64,000 nucleotides of DNA from Chondrus crispus (lineage: Eukaryota > Rhodophyta > Florideophyceae > Gigartinales > Gigartinaceae): assembly GCF_000350225.1 (NCBI RefSeq), contig NW_005178745.1, positions 182,793 to 246,792 of the forward strand. The letters run 5' to 3'. The notes beneath the pieces are model-generated. The model saw nothing but the letters and a program-made list of their open reading frames with translations. It was not told the DNA's origin and searched no databases. The position numbers and the translations under genes were made by a program. This document shows, piece after piece, positions 23,854 to 33,900 of the stretch. The number at the start of each line of letters is the position of its first letter. The first letter of the stretch is position 1.

Positions 23854-25362
23854 TTACGTTTGGTTTGTGGGCGCGCGCGGGCGTTCGATCGCGATGAAGT
23901 TGCGTCGCTCCACCTCCAACCGTCCCGGACGGATTACGTGCCCGAGATAGGTTACGGAGATGTCGAAAAATGCGCACTTCGCTAACTTTAGCGACACGCC
24001 CGGGGTACGTAGCAGCCGTAGTACATCGCGTACGTGCGCCATATGTTCCGTAACGGTTCGCGAGTAGACAATGACGTCATCGAGGTAGACAAGCGCGGTC
24101 TCCCATTTCGCGCGGGACAGGATGATGTCGACCGCTCGTTGAAATGTCGCTGGCGCGTTTTCGAGACCGAAAGGCATGCGTGGAAAGCGGTAGAGGCCCG
24201 AATGCGACGGGAATGTAGTTTTATCGCGGTCCTCCTCGGCGATCTCCACCTGCCAATACTCGCTATTACAGTATAGCGTGGTAAAGACAGTGGAATCGCC
24301 GAGCGAGTCGATACATTCGTCCATGCGCGGTAGTAGGTAGTAGTCGCGAACCGTAACGGCGTTTAGCTTGCGATAGTCCACGCAGAACCGCATGGTCCCG
24401 TTCTTTTTAGGGACGAAGACCACGGGGCTCTGCTACTCGGCCGATGTCGGTTCGATGACTCCCGCGCGCAGCATGCGGTCGATTTCCATCTTCTCCTTCT
24501 CGCGCGCGATGGGTCCGGCTCGGTAGGGTGCTTGGTAGATCGGCTTCGCACCGGGCTTCAGCTCGATGCGATGCTTCGTAGCATCGATCTTACCCCAGTG
24601 GCCGGACCACATGTCCTTGAACTCGGACAGCATGTGCATAATTTCCGACCGGACGGTACTGTCTTCTGCACCAATATGGACGTCTTCTTCCCACGAGCGG
24701 GTCTTCTCCGCGTCCGTATCGGTCCGCTCATCAGCGTTAGCGGGATTGCCACTATGGGCGTCGTCCGTTTCCGTTTCTTCGCGTCGCGCGCCTCCTCCCG
24801 TACCGGTCGAGGATTTAACCCTGCCATCGTCCGTAACGGGTCCTTCTCGTCGCGCCAATTCCCCCACCGGCGAGGAATTAATTCGGCCATCATCCGTAGC
24901 TGGTTGTTCGCGTCGCGCCTGTTCCTCCGTAGCGGTCGAGGAATTATTTTTGTTCCCTCCCCCTTCCTTAGCGTCGGCCTCTCCGGGGGCCGACACGCCA
25001 AGTGTCAGGATATGTGTGAGGGATGGCAACGCGAGACCGACAACGGTATGCTTGGGGAGGTGGGCTGCGCGGTTCCCAAAGTTGCTGACCGGCACCGTAA
25101 ACGGTCCGCCCGGGAAGAGGTCCATGACCCCCTGGGCCATCAGGCATATATTCTTATACGCCGTTTTGGGGTGGTTTTGCAGGAAGCAAAGCCCCCCAAC
25201 CGGTGTTGCGACGCGTACCATCGCTTGGGTCATCGGGGGTATCGTGACCCCCTTGATCACGCGAATTTTCCGTGACGGTACGTTCGTCGGGAACTGCGCG
25301 CGCTTCCGGTCGGCCGAATTTTCCTCCTGCGGGAGCTGCTGCGACGGTCCCGTCGAGGCCAT
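23854..25362 (-). pseudogene. Chromovirus reverse transcriptase with long N-terminal linker
   Basis: A linker rich in Glu, Asp and Arg with repeated blocks (ARREQPATDDGR, ARREGPVTDDGR) leads into RT. An in-frame TAG at 24,433-24,435 stands where a Trp is usual before SPVVFVPKKNG. Motif A reads FTTLYCNSEYW, so the first catalytic Asp is Tyr, while YLDD is kept (LVYLDDVIVYSR). The frame is lost near 23,870. The lesions rule out activity from this copy. Confidence 0.88.
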
Positions 25363-25400
25363 CTTGCGGTCGTGCCTCGAAGGTGTGACTCCCGTCAGCG

Positions 25401-25862
25401 CTACGACGGCGCATGATGAAACAGCACCTTCCTGTGCGGTGGCAGGATCGCCTTCACGTGGCGATCCAGAAACGTGGTTCCGAGGATACAGTCCACCGCA
25501 AGGTTGGTGACGACCAAGAACGGTACGCGCGCGACGAACTCACCAATCCGGACGTACAGTTTGAGCTCGCCGTAGGCCTTCATCGACCTACTTGAAGGGT
25601 CGATGAGCGGCGGGCGCCGCGCGGACTGGATGGCAGCGCGCCACGGTTCTGCCACACAGCGTAGGTGGATCAGATTCGAGCCGGCGCCCGAATCTAGAAC
25701 CGGCGTGATGGCGCGCATCATCGCGGGTCGTTGTCCGACAGTTGCGGTGACCTTATAATTTTGCTTCTTGAAGAAGCAAATTGCCGCTTCGTCCGTTCGG
25801 CTCTGCGATTGCGCGCGTACCGAAGCGGTCGACGGGGTGCCTTGTTTATTGAGGCTTGGCAC
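25401..25862 (-). CDS. Chromovirus retropepsin domain (element is defective)
   Basis: The domain has the active-site motif LDSGAGSNLI and the second hallmark VDCILGTTFLDRHV at the usual spacing of about 65 residues. The frame is open. It would cut the Gag-Pol polyprotein as a dimer. It lies between the gag zinc-knuckle frame and the RT frame, each in a different phase, so expression would have needed frameshifting or the phases were lost by mutation. Confidence 0.8.
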   Translation of the reverse strand: MPSLNKQGTPSTASVRAQSQSRTDEAAICFFKKQNYKVTATVGQRPAMMRAITPVLDSGAGSNLIHLRCVAEPWRAAIQSARRPPLIDPSSRSMKAYGELKLYVRIGEFVARVPFLVVTNLAVDCILGTTFLDRHVKAILPPHRKVLFHHAPS

Positions 25863-25882
25863 GGGGAGGATCGTCGACGCCT

Positions 25883-28311
25883 CTACGCGTCCTCCCCGGC
25901 TTCCCTAGTCAACCCAAGGTCCTCGGGCCCCTCGTCCGCCAGCGGTAGCGCGGGTTCTTCCGATTGGACGGTCTCGCGCGGCTCGATCACGTTGATGCCC
26001 GTGGGAGCCTGCGCACGCGAATTTCGCCAAGCGGTCGGCGGTTGACGCTCGAACGGCGAACCCGGGCGGAGACCTTGACGGGTCCGAAGCTTTTGATAAT
26101 TGGCCTCGCGGGCCTGCAAAAGCTTCGACCGCAGCGCGCTATCCACCACCACAGGACATTGCTCTTGGCGGTGGGTCTGGTCCAGACAGAACCGACACGG
26201 CGGGGGTCCAGGTAATCCTTGGTTGAAGAACCGGACCCGGTGGTTCTGTACTGGCCTTCCGTACGGATATGCGCGCGCGTCAACTTGTTGGGCGGGCGCC
26301 ATCGGTGCGCCCGCTGGGGATGAGGCCGGTGACGGATGGTAGCTAGTCGGCGGCGAGCTAAGCGAGCTCGGCGTCATCAACTGGTCCGTCACCTACAGTA
26401 TCTCCTCCGTTTCGGTTCCGCGCGCTGTCGGGAGTTCAGATAGAGACTCACCAACAGCACGGGCCTTGTCCGCGCGATGCGCGTGAATCTTCTCACCGAA
26501 TCGGACGGTGCTTGAGGCGACGCGAGCGAGGTCGTCTGTATTCGAGCCGAGCCGTGCGTCTCCCCTATCGCTTGCGCGTAGCGTGCCACCGCTTGGTAGT
26601 CCACGCCCGAATGCGTCGCGAGATAATTCCGCACCTGCGCGCACGTCGCTGGCAGAAGTCCGTCAACGAAAAGGGACTTCAAGCGCCTGTCCGAAATTAC
26701 GGTTCCGCAGCGCAACGCCTTGTCCCACAATTGGTTACTGTACACCTCCTCTGTCATATTCGAGCTTTGACGGAAGGAGGTGACATCACCGACCGCTTCG
26801 GAAATAACTTCGTCCGTCGCGTACGTGCGTAATAAAAAATTAACAACTTCCGCGTAGGTTTCGAGCATCTCGCGGTGCTCCGCATCGACCGCCATGGTGT
26901 TCCCGTGTAGCCTGGACTGGAGCAAGCCGTGAGCCCGCCCAGTCAAATAGAACTGGAAACACCATACGGCCGCGCCTTCGCTGACCCCATTGTGGTCGCA
27001 GGCCATCTTGAAGCGCGCGAGAAATCCTAGCACCGCGATTGGATCTTGACCACCGAACGTGTGAGTTTTCAGCTGGATGTCCAACTTCTTCCGATAACGC
27101 CTAACTCGCCGCGCGGTACTCGCGTCGTAGCGCGCGCTGCGATTTTCCAGCCTATACGTGCGGTAGTCGACGGCCTTGGTGAACAAGTCGTTCAGCGGCC
27201 TGATCACCGGCAACCGTTTCGGATCCCGCCTCGGGGCAGACCGGCGATCTCTGCCCCTGCGATGGCGGTCTCCTTCTCGGCCGGGGCTACTGCAGCCGTC
27301 CAGGTCGGAGTCTTCTCGCCGGAACCGACGTCGGTCGCGCGCATTGCGGCCTCTGCGGTCGCTTCTGCGCGATTCGTCCGACACGGTGTCCTCGTCATCG
27401 GAGGGGTATCCACCTCCTCCGATATCGCGGTATCGCGTATAGCGTCCTTCGCGGTTATCATCGGAGGGGTAACCGACCCCTCTGGCATCGCGGTGTCGCG
27501 CGTAGCGTCCGTCGCGGTTCTTGCACGTCGCCCTGTGGGGACGTCTTGTGTCTTCTTCCTCGGAGGGGTTTTCTGTACCCTCCGAGTTATATCCTTGAGC
27601 GCCGGGTGCGCTTCTTCTGCTCGACCGATACGGCTGTCGCTTTTCTGTCGCGAAGCGCCCCAGGCGGTTTTCTGTTCCGCGGGGGCCAGCCGTATCGGCG
27701 AGTACGGGAGGGCCATTTTCTGTGGGCCCTCCTGTAGCACCATAAATTGGTGGGAGGTAAATGGTCTTACTATCCGGGTGAGGGTCCATTGTACCGATCC
27801 CGGGTGCGGCGCCGATCGTTTCAGCGTGCGTTAGCGTAGAATCCGGAGCGGTTGAGTCGCGTCTCGCGCGTGCGTCGACTCCTGCTCCGGCGAAGGTCGT
27901 GGCCAGACGATTGGCCACGGCGGAGCTGATCGCTCCCTTTAGAGCCGATCCGGACGGGGACTCTTCATCCACAGTGGTGAGCGCGGACACCACCTCGCGT
28001 TGGACTTGGGCAGGTAGAAGTTCGTCCAAAAGCGGTGGTATCGCTCTGCGTACGTGCGTGTCCACGAGCGCGGGCACCGTTCCGTCGAGGCATACACGCG
28101 CTACCTGGGGGAGTTCCGTAGCGAGGAACTCCTCGACCCAGGCCTGGATGCGAGGCTGAATCGCGTCGACCATCCATTGGACGCGATTCTCAGTGCCTGC
28201 CGACGCGGCCGGCGTAACATCCGATGCGGACGCTCGCGTGCCGCCCGGTCGCGGTGGCGGTCGCCGCAGGGCTTCCGGGTTCTCCACCCGGGGGCGGCGC
28301 GCCACTGCCAC
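25883..28311 (-). pseudogene. Chromovirus gag with zinc knuckle, frameshifted
   Basis: The main frame (28,311-26,389) has a long Arg/Asp-rich, low-complexity N-terminal half with repeats of the kind DGRYARHRD and GGGYPSDD. The gag core follows (HTFGGQDPIAVLGFLARFKMAC, then FQFYLTGRAHGLL). A shift near 26,500 and an in-frame TAG at 26,393-26,395 separate it from the last part, which carries a CX2CX4HX4C knuckle (CRFCLDQTHRQEQC). Gag forms the particle and binds RNA. The repeat-rich N-terminus is longer than usual for gypsy Gag. Confidence 0.85.
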
Positions 28312-28465
28312 TGCGGGTTCTCAGACGCCCGGAGGCGGAGTCTCCCCTTCTTCCCGTCGGTTCATCGTCGAATATGCTTCGCAATCGACGCGGTGATTTC
28401 TCAACCTTTTCCGTCCGTGCGGTTCTGCACGCGATCGAGCGACTACGCGTGCGGCTCAACCTCAA

Positions 28466-28507
28466 GAGTTATCCCCTCCACAAGAGTACAAAAATGTGGG
28501 ATAACTC
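28466..28507. repeat. Inverted repeat across the 5' LTR / leader junction
   Basis: GAGTTATCCC (28,466-28,475) is the exact reverse complement of GGGATAACTC (28,498-28,507), with a 22-bp spacer. One arm is the LTR end and the other lies where a primer-binding site is expected. A candidate site on the minus strand reads TGGAGGGGATAAC, 12 bp from the LTR. I cannot match it to a tRNA. Confidence 0.7.
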
Positions 28508-28983
28508 CTCTCCGCCCTGGGTTGGGTGAGAGGCGGAGGCTATAGCGAGGGAGCACGCGGCGCGGACGCGACGTGCTAATTGAACCGATCGGACGAGCTA
28601 GCGAAAATGGAGTGGCTCACTGGCCCGTTACGCGCAGTCGCCCGGTGGTGCGTGAACGGGAGCGAGCCGGGGGCGAGCTTGCCCCCTGTTTACTGCGGAG
28701 GACGGGCGTCGGGTCTTAACCCCTCAGAGGGACGCCCAGGACACCTGTCCAATACAGTACCTGCCACTTACTGTGTACCAGGTACTGTACGCGATTAAAT
28801 TTCTAGCGCCGTACTTACAGCTATCGGATGGGGCCTCACACTACACGTGTGCCTGGCAGTACACGCTTACAGCGATACGACCGGTCGGAGCGCGCGCTCG
28901 CTACACGGGGACACCTTTCCCCGTGTACACCGTCACGGGCGTCTGCACTGTAGACCAACGCGTGGGCCGGTCGTTGTATCACA
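28495..28983 (-). repeat. 5' LTR (489 bp) of the complete chromovirus
   Basis: It matches 18,096-18,664 except for about 7 substitutions and an 80-bp deletion near 28,665. The ends are TGTGGGATAACTCC and GTATCACA, followed by the GTTAC duplication. In element orientation it lies upstream of gag and would contain the promoter. Confidence 0.95.
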
Positions 28984-28988
28984 GTTAC
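28984..28988 (+). other. Target-site duplication GTTAC, right copy
   Basis: It directly follows the LTR end. Removing the element and one copy joins the transposase codons for KLL and PRQP in phase. Confidence 0.9.
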
Positions 28989-30137
28989 CACGGCAGCCAT
29001 ATGTGACAACTCATGAAACAGATCATCAATTAGAGGGACAAAGGCAATGAAAGCGAAGGATAGAGTTACGGCATATCTGTGTACAAATGAAGACGGATCC
29101 TGTAAGGTTCCCATGGCCATCATCGGAAAATCTAAGAAGCCTCGCTGTTTTCGTTTGGGACAACCTGTTCCATATTTTAGTGAAATGAATGCATGGTCCG
29201 ATGCCAGGACGTTCAAGCTATGATTCTACGAGGTGTTTTTAATACACATTCGGAAGCGGACATCGAAAACTGTGGCACTTTCGATGGACAATTGTGGACC
29301 TCTTGGGACAAAAATTGTAGAGTCAAAGGAACCACAAGTAATAATGCCTCTTCCCCCAACTGTACAAGCCGACACCAACTTATGGATTTGGGTATTATCT
29401 CAGCATGGAAGGATCACTATCGCCAGCACATGCTGCGTCGTACTGTCGCTGACCTTGAGGATCGCATGCAGCTTCGAGAGATATCGGAGAATAAACCCGC
29501 CAGCACAAAGAGGATGGTCGAAGGATATGATCCACACATGCTTGACGTAGCAGAATTGGTTATGCAGTCCTGGAAATTTGTGAGTCAGATATCTATTGTT
29601 CGTTGTTCGGTGAAGGCTTCGATACTACCTGTTGAGATGCAAGCAACTCTAACTGCAGAGCTCGGAAAGATGAGTGGGCCTCGGCTCCCACCTGACAAAG
29701 AGCGTATAGAAGATATTATATATATGCTAGAGAAACTAACACTTAACGTTGCACGGAACGTTCCGTTGGCGACTTGTTTTGAAAGAGTACGAACTGCAGA
29801 CATCTCCAGGTGGGTGGAGGTGGAGAAGGAGTCGGATGTAATTGTAGGAATAGTCAACGACGCCATGGATAGCCTGCTCAATATGTCTTTGGCTCGGTTG
29901 GGCTTAGAAAACAATGATGGCACCAATAGTGGTTCCGACACGCGACGCTGTCGCCCGATACCCACTGCTGTTAAGCTCACGGAATTGTTTTTGGGGCTGG
30001 AGAAATTGGCGTATGAGTGCAATGTACAGGAAGCAAGGCAAGTTCTATGTTACGACGCGCGAAGAAAGGATTTCTCAATGCACGGGCTCAGGGAAGCAGA
30101 TCACGAGAGAGGCAAGCAGTGCTGGGCGATTATCTAG
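28989..30137 (+). pseudogene. Pogo/Tigger-like DDE transposase, 3' half
   Basis: It continues the gene broken at 18,095. After a shift near 29,035, frame 1 gives KDRVTAYLCTNEDGSCK and GKSKKPRCF. A TGA at 29,221 sits where a Trp is usual, then the second catalytic Asp follows in LSMDNCG. A shift near 29,365 leads to frame 3 with the third catalytic Asp in LMDLGIISAWKDHYRQ and a long C-terminal region to 30,137. That region (AELVMQSWKFVSQISI and beyond) resembles the helical part after the DDE domain. All three catalytic Asp are present, but five disruptions plus the insertion make the gene dead. Confidence 0.85.
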
Positions 30138-30957
30138 GACTAAAGCGTATCTCTAGGTATGCATTAGAGGGGTGCAGATTTCCTACGTTCTTTTCTGGGC
30201 TAGTAGTGCCACTACGGAATAGTGCCACTTTCTGGCATGTAGCAAGAGGTAGCACTACTGCGCGTATCCCACTGTAACATGGAGGAAAGGGATGCGTTAT
30301 CTGCCACAGTGCACTATCAAAAGGTGCGATATTGAGGGTCCCCCCTGTACATCATTTGGCGGCAGCTTGATCTTGGAAATCATCACAAAATTTTATCCTA
30401 AACTACTCTTCGCCTTGGAAGAGATCATATATATCAGAGGACAAGTCCAAAAGTTTCAAATTTCTAAACATTTACCGAATGCGCAAAACCGCCACTTCCC
30501 AGTCATAGCCGAAGTGCTTGGCACCCTTGCCCCGCGCCGGGCGACCACTCTTACCCCCCCCCCCCTTCCGTCCTCTCTCCCCTTTCTGACGGCCATCGCC
30601 ATTCCGTCAGGGCACGGACCGAACCCAATCCTCCTCTCCATCTCGCCATCAAAAGCTTTTCGAGAATCTAGCTTGTCGGCGTCTTTGCTGTGCAATGGTA
30701 TTGCCCTTCACGCTCTGATTGCTCACAGCGCATACCTGTGTATTCATTCGTCGACTGTTTCTCACGATTATCCCCGTCTCTCAATCGCACTATCCTCTTC
30801 CAAAAAATTTGGCCTAGCTTCTCGCAATCTGTTCTCATTCTGCCGCCAGACCTGACGGTGAGCATCTCATCAATCCACATTCCATCTCCTTCTATTTCGT
30901 TTACTTTGCATCCGTCAAGTAATAACCCCACCTTCGATCCACGACACAAGTCTACTC
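30138..30957. promoter_or_regulatory. Upstream region of the SET-domain gene
   Basis: This 820-bp gap has no supported gene. It holds a run of 12 C (30,554-30,565) and pyrimidine-rich DNA up to the ATG at 30,958, as is common before start codons in compact eukaryotic genomes. No clear TATA box is seen. Confidence 0.35.
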
Positions 30958-33900
30958 ATGAGCGCCTCGAAGGCAGGGATTCCCCACAAGCTTCCCGAGA
31001 AGGACAATGCTCGCGAAGAGATTGTCGAGTTTGAAGAGTTTCCTTCTGACGACTCTGTCCGCGACCTTGTCGAGTCATGCTATACCAACGCTAAGCTCAA
31101 GCTGGAACGCTTTCGTGTGGACAAAATCCGTGCCAACTTGGCCAAAGCTGTGCTTATCGATGAGCCGTGTGCCCCAGAGATTGCTACGCACGCATCGCAC
31201 GAGATGCGAGGGACCGAACATTTGCCTTGTCGTCCAGATGTTGCCACTGCCGCGAAAGCAGCGTTTGCAATTCAACGATTAGGGAAACGGTGCTGGGTCG
31301 GGAAGCCCGGGATTCCACCCCCAGGAGTCGCCTGGGTCCGCACTCAAGCAAACGTCGCGGTTCCCGAAAAATACGAACATGACTTCCATGTGCCGTATCT
31401 TGGGGAGTCTGACGCCATGATAGACTCTTCCAATACGCTGGCCATGGATTTGTTCCAGCAGGACCTTGAGGAGGATGGAAACGATTCCGAGATTGAAGAG
31501 TTTAACTACAATATTTATGCTGTCAATGAGGGGCCTAGCGACATCCCCAAACCTCCCAAGCAAACTGGCGATACCCCAAAAAAGGAACTACGTTCTTCCT
31601 CTCTCCGCACAGAGGCATCTCCTACCGAAGTTGCCGAGAAGGTAGTCCCAACATACATGCTCAAGCAAGCTATCCCTGTTTGGGATCGGGCAGCGAAGCG
31701 AGTGGCTCTGCGGGATATAATGGATCGCTTGGGAACCGAGAATCTAGAAAGCATCAAAACCGTCATCTCCGACGTGTTCAAACTGGAAGGTTCACATCTC
31801 GTCGCATCTTATCAAGCAAATGTGTTAATGAGAAAGAAACTTTGGCAAATGCAATACGACGAGGAGCGTGGGAAGAAAGAGATGCACGTGGATGTCGTCA
31901 AACATGCGCGCCGAGAAATGAAGACTTGCCCATCAGATGTCCTGAAGAGCAAGTCAATACCTTTTTTTGTTTGTCGGCAATGCTACACTTACGTTTGCTC
32001 TTTGCACGGATATCAAAATGACGCTAGACCAGTTAAGAAACCGTACGACAAGTCGAAAAAGGAAGTTCTGGGAGAAGAGGCTGCTGCGGAAATTGAGGCA
32101 AAATGTGAGGACCACGATTCTAGCAAGTGTTGGTTTGGGCAGTTGAATGAAGACGATTGTGTGGAATGGGTCTCAAATCTCGTAGCTAATCCATCTTCGT
32201 GGAACGACATCCACTCTGTAGTACGAGAACTCTTTGAAACGTTTGGACACGACCCGTGCAGAATTACATCCATGCTGAAAGCCTTCATTCCTCAGATCTC
32301 GTCAAAAGTTCGTTTTACGTGCTTCCGAGTGGGGTACTTATGCCGTCAGTTCTTTTCGCAAACCACTGGTGCAATGAAAGCCCCCCCCGCCCGTACTAAG
32401 AAACCTCAAAGCAAATGGACTAAGTCAAGATCTCGACGACCAGCTCAAGAGATAGAATCGATGCAAGGAGGGAAGCGATTGGACTACGTCCCATGTCGCC
32501 ATGACGGTGCCTGCACAACGAAGAATTGCATCTGTATGCAAAGTGGTTTGCTTTGTGAGAAATTCTGCGGTTGTAACCACACACATGTGCAAAACAGGAA
32601 GCTGCAATACACTTGCAGCAATGCTTTTCGGGGATGCGCGTGCAAGGCAGCATCAGCGTGTGCATCGAAAGCATGCTTCTGCTTCTCCATGAATAGAGAA
32701 TGTGACCCAGACCTATGCCGGCAATGCCATGAATGCCGTGAGTCCCCTCTCCCCAGTGGAAAGAACTGGAGCTGCACGAATGAAGGTTTGCAGATGAACG
32801 AAAAACAACGGATCGTCGTGGGCCACTCAAAAGTGCATGGTTGGGGAGCGTTCGCTGTGCGCGACATTGCAAAGAACGAAATAATTGGAGAGTATGTGGG
32901 CGAGTTGATAAAGCAAGAAGAGGCAGAACGGCGGGGTAGAGTATATGACGAGATCAACTATTCCTTCTTGTTCAACACTACACAGGATTACGCACTTGAT
33001 TCGACCAGGATGGGTAACAAGTTACGCTACTGTAATCACAGTATCCGACCGAACTGCGAACCAAAAGTGATGCGCGTTGGTGGTGATGTGAGAGTTGGCC
33101 TATATGCCAAACGAAATATTGCGAGGAATGAGGAACTCTTCTTCAACTACGGGTACAATGACGGTCCGGCGTGGGCCATGCAAGGCAAGGGCAAACATAG
33201 CGCGGCTAGCAAGAAGAAAACCGCAAAGCGAGTGTCCCCCAGCGACGCGGAATCCGAGGAAATACTCCCTGTGTCCTCTAGAAAACGGAAACATTTGGAA
33301 GAAGACAATGATGACGAACACCCGATTTTGCTTTCAGACGCCGAGGAGGACTATCCACGGCTTGCCCCACCAAAAATCACGATACCTTCTAGACCGAGAC
33401 AACGAACAATGCCCAGGGCTGCAGAGGTGAACAGACGCCACTCTGTTAGCGGAATCGCTGAAGCTCGGAAGTTGTCTGAGGACAGTATCGTGCAGAGGAG
33501 AAGCGTGAACCATTCGAATACTGGGGAACCTGCCGTGATGGGGCGCTCCTTGTGGCGTGGCGTTTTGAGGCGCGTATCGGGCGGGGCAGCAAAGATTGTG
33601 GAGGCAAACACGGCTATATTATCAGAAAACGATAATTGTCCCCTCACTTCGGACAAAGCCTCTGTCGTTGCTGAATGTCAGAAACAGGAAGACAATATAT
33701 CCCCCTTCGATGCCAAAAAGCAGGAACGCCAAAATTCTTCCCTGGCTTCAGCCACTCGTGCTGATGAAGGGATCCCAGCCAATAATGCTGCACCGCAAAA
33801 AAGTTATATTCTGAAACTTGCCGGTTCAAATGAATGTTCGGAGAAAGAGGGTAACGTAGTTTCGAGTAAGGGTCCGCTGGCCTTGAATAACCATGTCAAA

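Larger units (their letters stand above)
18096..28983 (-). mobile_element. Complete but decayed Ty3/gypsy chromovirus (10,888 bp) with antisense ORF
   Basis: Two LTRs in direct orientation (18,096-18,664 and 28,495-28,983) enclose gag, protease, RT, RNase H, integrase and a chromodomain on the minus strand, in that order. The element is flanked by GTTAC duplications and splits a pogo transposase gene. It has at least five lesions in gag-pol. Among them are stops at 26,393 and 24,433, frameshifts near 26,500, 23,840 and 22,020, and a changed RT catalytic residue. The LTRs differ by about 7 substitutions in 489 aligned bases plus an 80-bp gap. Between the chromodomain and the 3' LTR lies a 2.5-kb plus-strand frame. 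Confidence 0.95.

Noticed and set aside
18756..30137. TGA or TAG reassignment as the reason for many in-frame stops in the transposable elements
   Set aside because: Both TAG and TGA (and TAA) interrupt the elements, frameshifts are equally common, and the host genes need no reassignment.
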